5,597 nt of DNA from Actinomycetota bacterium (GTDB taxonomy: Bacteria; Actinomycetota; Acidimicrobiia; Acidimicrobiales; Microtrichaceae), in contig SXMI01000244.1 of the NCBI GenBank assembly GCA_005777415.1, positions 1-5,597 of the forward strand. The letters run 5' to 3'. Within the stretch, counting starts at the first letter, position 1. Each line of letters opens with the position of its first letter. Both the position numbers and the translations under genes were made by a program. Below the pieces are notes generated by a model. It searched no databases. It was not told the DNA's origin and saw nothing but the letters and a program-made list of their open reading frames with translations. This document shows positions 1-4,174 of the stretch, in pieces.

Positions 1-20
1 CGGCGATCAAGCCGCTCGCC

Positions 21-37
21 CCGCCGCTGGGCGGCGG
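21..37 (-). terminator. Possible GC-rich hairpin terminator after the SDR gene
   Basis: A perfect 7-bp stem (CCGCCGC at 21-27 pairing with GCGGCGG at 31-37) with a 3-nt loop begins 7 nt beyond the stop codon of the leftward SDR gene. The position suits a terminator for the minus-strand operon. There is no U-tract, which is usual for high-GC Actinobacteria but also makes the call weak, because short GC palindromes are frequent at this base composition. Confidence 0.35.
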
Positions 38-43
38 TCGGTG

Positions 44-991
44 TCAGCCGACGACGAGCGGGATCCCGGTCTCCCGTTCCGAGACCTCCCACAGCACCCG
101 GATCCCACTGTCGAGATCCCAGCGCCGGAGGATCGGCAGCACCACCGGCGGCCCGAACGATCCGAACCGGGGACCGTAGAACTGCCCGCCGTGCGCCCCC
201 GGATCAGTGGCGGCGCGCAGCTGGGGGCGGGCGCCGACCGTCGGCGACATGCCGGTGCGCGCTGCGAGCGTCTCCCACAGCGGCGCCGACGAACCTCCCC
301 CGCCCTCCCGGACGGTCCGGCGCTGCAGGTCGGTGTTCGACAGCCCCGGGTGGGCGATCAGGCTGGACGCCCGCACCCCCGCCGCCTCGAACCGCCGCTG
401 CAGGCCGACGCCGAAGTGCAGGTTGGCGAGCTTCGACTGCCCGTAGGCCTTCCACGGCGAGTAACCCCGGCGCAGGTGCGGGTCGCTCGGGTCGACCTGA
501 CGGCCCTGGTGGTGGGCGATGCTCGACACCGTCACGACCCTGGCCGCGTCGGCGGCGAGCAGTGGCTCCATCAGCAGCGCCGTGAGCGCCCAGTGCCCCA
601 GGTGGTTGACGCCGAACTGCATCTCGAAGCCGTCGGCGGTCCGCCGCTCCGGCAGGGCCATGAGGCCGGCGTTGTTCACGAGCAGGTCGAGCCGGTCGTG
701 CTCGCCACGGATGCGCTCGGCAGCGGTGCGCACCGAGGACAGGTTGGCCAGGTCGAGCGGGACCACTTCGAGCGACGCCGACGGGTGACGGTCGCGGACC
801 TCGGCGAGGGCGTCGGCGGTCTTGACCTGATCCCGCGCGGCCACCACCACGTGGGCCCCGGCCGATGCGAGCGCATCGACGGTCGCCAGTCCCAGGCCAC
901 CGTTGCCGCCGGTGACCACGGCGACCCGACCGGTCAGGTCGGGGACGTCACGTTCGGTCCAGTTGCTCCACACGCTGTCCAGGACGTTCAC
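44..991 (-). CDS. Short-chain dehydrogenase/reductase (SDR), retinol dehydrogenase-like
   Basis: Predicted cytosolic NAD(P)-dependent oxidoreductase of 315 aa; the substrate cannot be read from the sequence. It has the classical SDR order: cofactor loop TGGNGGLG (residues 27-34), a basic residue after the second strand (AAR, Arg53) that usually favours NADP(H), NNAG (106-109), Asn129 in VNHLGH, catalytic Ser156/157 in VTVSS, and YGQSK with Tyr183 and Lys187, followed by HPG (214-216). The full tetrad Asn-Ser-Tyr-Lys is present. Length and the N-terminal segment before the Rossmann fold resemble the retinol dehydrogenase/WW-domain oxidoreductase-like bacterial SDRs. An in-frame reading extends to 1201, but the GTG at 991 is chosen because a strong Shine-Dalgarno lies 9 nt upstream and the extension would overlap the preceding gene by almost 200 nt. 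It is the last gene of the leftward operon, 17 nt after the DapB-like gene. Confidence 0.93.
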   Translation of the reverse strand: MNVLDSVWSNWTERDVPDLTGRVAVVTGGNGGLGLATVDALASAGAHVVVAARDQVKTADALAEVRDRHPSASLEVVPLDLANLSSVRTAAERIRGEHDRLDLLVNNAGLMALPERRTADGFEMQFGVNHLGHWALTALLMEPLLAADAARVVTVSSIAHHQGRQVDPSDPHLRRGYSPWKAYGQSKLANLHFGVGLQRRFEAAGVRASSLIAHPGLSNTDLQRRTVREGGGGSSAPLWETLAARTGMSPTVGARPQLRAATDPGAHGGQFYGPRFGSFGPPVVLPILRRWDLDSGIRVLWEVSERETGIPLVVG

Positions 992-1000
992 GGCTCTGCT

Positions 1001-1007
1001 CCTCCTC
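1001..1007 (-). promoter_or_regulatory. Shine-Dalgarno for the SDR gene
   Basis: On the minus strand GAGGAGG lies 9 nt before the GTG at 991, immediately after the stop codon of the upstream gene (1011-1009). It fixes the SDR start and indicates internal translation initiation on a polycistronic mRNA. Confidence 0.8.
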
Positions 1008-1008
1008 G

Positions 1009-2067
1009 TCACCGGACCAGGTGGTCCGCGGCGCGACCGGTGACGATCGGGAGGTCCAAGTAGGTGCGGACCCCGGGACCGGCCGCGCACACCACCGGCA
1101 CCGAGTTCACGCAGTGCTGGGCGGTGGCCACGATCCCCGGGTTCCGGCGCAGACCCTCCTCGATGCTCGGCGGATGCCAGCCGTGGAAGGTCGCCGAACA
1201 ACCGGGGTCGCCCGTCACCTCCACCTCGAACCGCTCACCCTCGGGTCCGAACGACCACCCCGGGTCCAGGTGGTCCTCCCCCATGAACCAGTTGACGGCT
1301 GCGGTCACGGCCGGTTCGCCGTCGACCGTCCCCTGCCAGGTGAAGCGCTGGGCGGCGACGAGCCCCGGCTCGATCGTCCCGATCGGCGAGTCGATCGGCG
1401 CCGTCGCCACCGCCAGGTCGTGGCTCGCCCGCAGTTCGTCGTCGAGTCGCAGACCCAACGCCTCGGCCACGAGTCGCACCGACTGACCGAAACCGGCGCC
1501 GAGCGCGTCGAGCATGATGCTCCCCCTTGCGGCGTCCGGGGTCGCTCCGAACAGCATCCAGTCGCGGATCACGTCCGGGGCGCCGTAGGTGCGGATGTCG
1601 GAGAACTCCTCTGACCGCACGTGGGTGACCGAACCCGACAGCGACGACAGCACCAACGGCAACAGTTCGGTCACCCCACCGGGGTGGATCCCGGTGCCGT
1701 GCAGCGTGGCGCCGGTCGTGGCGCAGATCGCATCCAGCTCCTCGCGCTCCTGAGCCGGCGGGTTGATCCACCCGACCGGCGTGACCACGTTGATGCCCGC
1801 CGACAGGAACCGCCGGACGAGGGCCGGGTCGGCGAAGATCGGGCTGTAGAGCACGCAGTCAGGCCGGAGCTCGACGAGCGCGTCCACGTCGTCGGTGGCG
1901 GCCACGCCGATCGGCTCGATCCCCGCCAGCGTCCCGGCGTCCACGCCCACCTTGTCGGCGCTGTGGACCCAGCACCCCACCAGTTCCAGTTCCGGGTGGG
2001 CGACCACGGCGGCGATCGCCGCCCGGCCCACCCCGCCCGTCGCCCACTGCACCACCCGGAGACCCAC
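1009..2067 (-). CDS. DapB-like NAD(P)-dependent oxidoreductase ('amine dehydrogenase' family)
   Basis: A 352-aa protein related to the family annotated as NAD(P)H-dependent amine dehydrogenase or dihydrodipicolinate-reductase-like, whose characterised member is 2,4-diaminopentanoate dehydrogenase. The N-terminus is a Rossmann fold: strand LRVVQWATG, nucleotide loop TGGVGRAA (10-17), second strand ELVGCWVHS (29-36). GTGIHPGG (124-131) matches the family's conserved GTGxxPG segment, and the C-terminal half is the mixed alpha/beta substrate domain. It is much longer than true DapB (about 250-270 aa), so a role in lysine synthesis is unlikely; the actual substrate is unknown. The GTG at 2067 is preferred because family proteins start just before the first strand; GTG codons at 2094 and 2091 are possible and would add up to 9 residues, and none of the three has a convincing Shine-Dalgarno. 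The gene follows vapC by about 30 nt (3 nt if 2094 is used) and precedes the SDR gene by 17 nt. Two consecutive nucleotide-dependent oxidoreductases suggest sequential redox steps on one compound (inference). Confidence 0.88.
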   Translation of the reverse strand: MGLRVVQWATGGVGRAAIAAVVAHPELELVGCWVHSADKVGVDAGTLAGIEPIGVAATDDVDALVELRPDCVLYSPIFADPALVRRFLSAGINVVTPVGWINPPAQEREELDAICATTGATLHGTGIHPGGVTELLPLVLSSLSGSVTHVRSEEFSDIRTYGAPDVIRDWMLFGATPDAARGSIMLDALGAGFGQSVRLVAEALGLRLDDELRASHDLAVATAPIDSPIGTIEPGLVAAQRFTWQGTVDGEPAVTAAVNWFMGEDHLDPGWSFGPEGERFEVEVTGDPGCSATFHGWHPPSIEEGLRRNPGIVATAQHCVNSVPVVCAAGPGVRTYLDLPIVTGRAADHLVR

Positions 2068-2097
2068 ACCGGCACCGTACCCGGCTCGCACCACCCC

Positions 2098-2499
2098 CTA
2101 GACGCCGAGCACGTCGAGGCCGACCGACCGTGCGACCCGGGCCTGGTGGCGATCGAAGGTGAGGAACGCCGTCCGGGCACCGGCCCGGAGCGCCGACGCC
2201 AGGTGCAGGGCGTCGAGCGACCGACACAGCGTCTGCTCGGCCAGTCGAGCGGCCTCGGCGCAGGTGACCGAGTCGACGTCGACCAGGGCGAGGTGGTCCA
2301 GGTCGTCCTCGAACGCCCGCTGGGCCTGCAGCAGGTCGCCGCCGCGCAGGAGGCGGGCCAGGTTGCGGCGGACCTCCACCTCGGTGATGCGACAGGTGAC
2401 CAGCACGGGGTCGCTGCGGAGGAGCTCGACGGCGGTGTCCGAATCGCGCTCGTCGACGTAGCGCTTCAGCAGCGCACTCGTGTCGACGTAGAGCGTCAC
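2098..2499 (-). CDS. vapC: VapC-type PIN-domain ribonuclease toxin
   Basis: A 133-aa type II toxin of the VapC/PIN family, expected to be a Mg-dependent endoribonuclease inhibited by the antitoxin encoded just upstream. The PIN acidic residues are all visible: Asp6 in LYVDTSALLKRY, Glu40 or Glu42 in ITEVEVRR, Asp96 in SLDALHLASAL, and Asp116 in FLTFDRHQ. Length and spacing are normal for VapC, with no truncation, so it should be active. The reading frame continues upstream to 2595, but the GTG at 2499 is the start: it lies 7 nt after GGAGGAGG, it places VTLYVDTSALL where PIN proteins begin, and it overlaps the antitoxin stop codon as GTGA. Translation is therefore likely coupled to the antitoxin. 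The RNA target cannot be predicted from sequence. Confidence 0.92.
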   Translation of the reverse strand: MTLYVDTSALLKRYVDERDSDTAVELLRSDPVLVTCRITEVEVRRNLARLLRGGDLLQAQRAFEDDLDHLALVDVDSVTCAEAARLAEQTLCRSLDALHLASALRAGARTAFLTFDRHQARVARSVGLDVLGV

Positions 2500-2753
2500 C
2501 CGCGGTCCTCCTCCAGCACCGATCGGATCGATTCGGAGGCCCGGACCCGGGGAACCCCGGGCAGCGCTCCGGTCCTCCGAGGTGCGTCGACCCAACCCTC
2601 CTCGATCCCCCGGTCCAGCGCCGCCGCGTCCGACAGCGCCACGATCCGGGCGACGGGCCGACCCCGGTCGGTGACCACGACCTCCTCGCCGGCCTGCGCC
2701 CGGGCCAGGTACTCCGACAGCCTCGCCTTCAGTTCCCGGACGCCGACGACCAT
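2496..2753 (-). CDS. vapB: Phd/YefM (VapB-like) antitoxin
   Basis: An 85-aa antitoxin of the prevent-host-death (Phd/YefM) family. Residues 1-40 form the DNA-binding and dimerisation part, with the typical pattern VRELKARLSEYLARAQAGEE followed by VVVTDRGRPVARIV. The variable C-terminal half, ending SVLEEDRG, should wrap and neutralise the PIN toxin. It is the first gene of the leftward series and overlaps vapC by 4 nt. ATG at 2753 is the only sensible start. No Shine-Dalgarno precedes it; instead a TANNNT box sits 6 nt upstream, suggesting a leaderless transcript. A perfect inverted repeat covers the start codon and -10 box, which fits autorepression by the antitoxin or the antitoxin-toxin complex, as known for the family. 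The name vapB is used for the partner of VapC, although the fold is Phd/YefM rather than the AbrB or RHH type of other VapB proteins. Confidence 0.92.
   Translation of the reverse strand: MVVGVRELKARLSEYLARAQAGEEVVVTDRGRPVARIVALSDAAALDRGIEEGWVDAPRRTGALPGVPRVRASESIRSVLEEDRG
2507..2514 (-). promoter_or_regulatory. Shine-Dalgarno of vapC inside the antitoxin gene
   Basis: GGAGGAGG on the minus strand, 7 nt before the vapC GTG, is built from the codons for the Glu-Glu-Asp tail of the antitoxin. It determines the vapC start and lets ribosomes finishing the antitoxin reinitiate on the toxin. Confidence 0.85.
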
Positions 2754-2783
2754 GTGGTCACACTATCTGACCATGTGACCACA
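2753..2783. promoter_or_regulatory. Inverted-repeat operator over the antitoxin start
   Basis: TGTGGTCACA (2753-2762) and TGTGACCACA (2774-2783) form a perfect 10-bp inverted repeat with an 11-nt spacer, so the arm centres are 21 bp apart, two helical turns on one face of the DNA. A further TGACCA half-site lies in the spacer (2768-2773), giving three TGGTCA/TGACCA hexamers. The repeat covers the probable -10 box and the first base of the antitoxin ATG. Phd-family antitoxins are known to bind palindromes at their own promoter; that this one does is inference. Confidence 0.7.
2760..2765 (-). promoter_or_regulatory. Probable -10 element of the toxin-antitoxin operon (leaderless)
   Basis: TAGTGT on the minus strand fits TANNNT and ends 6 nt before the A of the antitoxin ATG, the spacing expected when transcription begins at the start codon itself. 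I see no recognisable -35 hexamer and no Shine-Dalgarno. The box lies between and partly within the arms of the inverted repeat. Confidence 0.5.
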
Positions 2784-2789
2784 CGGCTC

Positions 2790-2829
2790 CCGGTGTGCTC
2801 GGCGCAACGGGTGGCGCCGAGCACACCGG
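2790..2829. repeat. Perfect 16-bp-stem palindrome in the divergent intergenic region
   Basis: CCGGTGTGCTCGGCGC (2790-2805) is followed, after the 8-nt loop AACGGGTG, by its exact reverse complement (2814-2829). The stem has no mismatch and the sequence is not low-complexity. It lies between the two divergent promoters, upstream of both genes, so it is not in the usual place for a terminator of either. It could insulate the promoters, be the binding site of an unlinked regulator, or be one copy of a dispersed genomic palindrome. No U-tract follows on either strand. Confidence 0.75.
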
Positions 2830-2849
2830 ATCGCTGGCGGGCGGGCCGG

Positions 2850-2891
2850 CGGGTCCCGTCGGCGGCGAGGGGCGGTAGCGTCGGGTCCCGT
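2850..2891 (+). repeat. 10-bp direct repeat flanking the ndh -10 region
   Basis: CGGGTCCCGT occurs at 2850-2859 and again at 2882-2891, 32 bp apart (about three helical turns). The second copy includes the first two bases of the ndh GTG start and the first lies near where a -35 would be. Each copy is close to a short palindrome (CGGG-T-CCCG). It could be a regulator site, but short G/C repeats also arise by chance at this composition. Confidence 0.35.
2876..2881 (+). promoter_or_regulatory. Probable -10 element of ndh (leaderless)
   Basis: TAGCGT fits TANNNT and ends 8 nt before the GTG at 2890, so transcription probably begins at or within a base or two of the start codon. There is no Shine-Dalgarno in the preceding 12 nt. 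The arrangement mirrors that of the divergent antitoxin gene. Confidence 0.5.
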
Positions 2892-4164
2892 GAGCGACGG
2901 AACGCCCCGGTCGAGGGTCCTGATCCTGGGCGGCGGATTCGGCGGCATCGGTGCCGCCCGGAAGCTGCGCAAGGCTCCCGTCGACGTCCTGCTGGTCGAC
3001 CGGCACGACTACCACACGTTCCAACCGCTGCTCTACCAGGTGGCCACCGACATCCTGGCCCCGGAGACGGTTGGCCACCCGATCCGTGAGCTGGTCCACG
3101 CCCAGGACAACCTGGACTTCGCCCAGGCCACCGTGAGCGGCATCGACCTGGACGCCCGCACCGTCACCTTCGAGGACTGGGAGCCGCAGACCTACGACTA
3201 CCTGGTGGTCGGACTCGGCGCCCGGGCCAACTTCTTCGGCACCACCGGCGCCGAGGAGCACGCCTTCCCGCTCTACACGCTCTCCCACGCCATCCGGCTC
3301 AAGGAGCACCTGCTCCGCCGGTTCGAGGCGGCCGCGAAGGACCCGTCGCTCGCCGCCGACGGAACGCTCGACGTCGTCGTCGTGGGTGGCGGACCGACCG
3401 GGGTGGAGACCGCCGGCGCGCTCAGCGAGTTGTTCTACAACGTGTTCCCGCAGGACTACCCGAGCCTCGACCTGTCGGCGGTGTCGATCACGCTCGTCGA
3501 GCACGGTGACCGGCTGCTCGCCATGTTCGACGAGGGCATCAGCGCCTACACGCTCGAGACGCTCACCGAGCGGAACGTGACGGTGCGACTCGGCGAGTCC
3601 GTCGACGAGATCGCAGCCGACCACGTCACGCTCGGCTCCGGCGGGACCATCCCGGCCGGCACCACCGTCTGGGGTGCGGGCCTCCAGCCCGTCCCGCTGA
3701 GCGGCGACCTGGGCGTCGAACTGGTCCGGGGCCGGGTGCCGGTGACCGAGCACCTCCACCTGGAGCACCATCCGGAGGTCTTCGTCGTCGGCGACATGGC
3801 CCTCACCACCGACTCACCCTCCGGCGACGTGCTCCCCCAGCTCGGGTCGGTGGCGCTGCAGGCGGGCGAGCACGTGGGCGTCACGATCGACCGGATGGAA
3901 CGCCGGCACAAGGACCCGCACCCGTTCCACTACGTCGACAAGGGCACCATGGCCACGATCGGTCGCCGGGCGGCGGTCGCCGTCGTGCCGCCCCACCACA
4001 TCACGCTGACAGGTCGGGCCGCCTGGGCCATGTGGGGGGCGGTCCACCTGGCGCTGCTGACCGGCGGCGACAGCCGCATGGCGGCCATGAGCAACTGGTT
4101 CTGGTCGTTCACCACCCACGACCGCCCGTCCCGGGTGCTCGTCCACCCCGACGACGAGGACTGA
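2890..4164 (+). CDS. ndh: Type II NADH dehydrogenase (NDH-2)
   Basis: A 424-aa FAD-dependent, non-proton-pumping NADH:quinone oxidoreductase, expected at the inner face of the membrane, feeding electrons from NADH to menaquinone or ubiquinone. Two dinucleotide-binding folds are clear: FAD loop GGGFGG (14-19) near the N-terminus, followed by the typical HDYHTFQPLLYQVAT (39-53), and the NADH loop VVVVGGGPTGVETAG (162-176). VFVVGDMA (297-304) carries the FAD-contacting Asp302. YVDKGTMATIGRRAAV (348-363) and the hydrophobic AWAMWGAVHLALLTG (378-392) are usual NDH-2 C-terminal features; there is no separate transmembrane helix, so peripheral attachment is expected. The quinone-site motif AQxAxQ reads GSVALQ (319-324), keeping the last Gln but not the first. 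Start GTG at 2890 gives the normal N-terminus a few residues before the first strand and fits a leaderless promoter. The GH15 gene follows after 10 nt. A related flavin oxidoreductase with another acceptor is possible but less likely. Confidence 0.92.
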   Translation: MSDGTPRSRVLILGGGFGGIGAARKLRKAPVDVLLVDRHDYHTFQPLLYQVATDILAPETVGHPIRELVHAQDNLDFAQATVSGIDLDARTVTFEDWEPQTYDYLVVGLGARANFFGTTGAEEHAFPLYTLSHAIRLKEHLLRRFEAAAKDPSLAADGTLDVVVVGGGPTGVETAGALSELFYNVFPQDYPSLDLSAVSITLVEHGDRLLAMFDEGISAYTLETLTERNVTVRLGESVDEIAADHVTLGSGGTIPAGTTVWGAGLQPVPLSGDLGVELVRGRVPVTEHLHLEHHPEVFVVGDMALTTDSPSGDVLPQLGSVALQAGEHVGVTIDRMERRHKDPHPFHYVDKGTMATIGRRAAVAVVPPHHITLTGRAAWAMWGAVHLALLTGGDSRMAAMSNWFWSFTTHDRPSRVLVHPDDED

Positions 4165-4174
4165 CGGCGACGCC

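Noticed and set aside
41..1063. 340-codon open frame on the plus strand opposite the SDR gene
   Set aside because: Low-complexity Arg/Pro/Gly-rich translation with no family motifs; the SDR on the other strand has a full set of catalytic motifs and a good ribosome site.
992..1201. N-terminal extension of the SDR protein by 70 residues
   Set aside because: It would overlap the DapB-like gene by almost 200 nt, looks like non-coding Arg/Gly-rich sequence, and ignores the strong Shine-Dalgarno before the GTG at 991.
2500..2595. N-terminal extension of VapC by 32 residues
   Set aside because: It lies entirely within the antitoxin gene, has no family similarity, and the GTG at 2499 with GTGA overlap and GGAGGAGG fits perfectly.
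1621..2778. 385-codon open frame on the plus strand across the DapB-like, vapC and vapB genes
   Set aside because: It crosses three convincing minus-strand genes and shows only shadow composition.
2790..2829. The intergenic palindrome as an ordinary rho-independent terminator
   Set aside because: No gene ends toward it on either strand and no U-tract follows, so it is listed as an unexplained palindrome instead.
2758..3771. 337-codon open frame antisense to ndh
   Set aside because: Compositional shadow; no domain motifs, and ndh has clear FAD and NADH motifs on the other strand.
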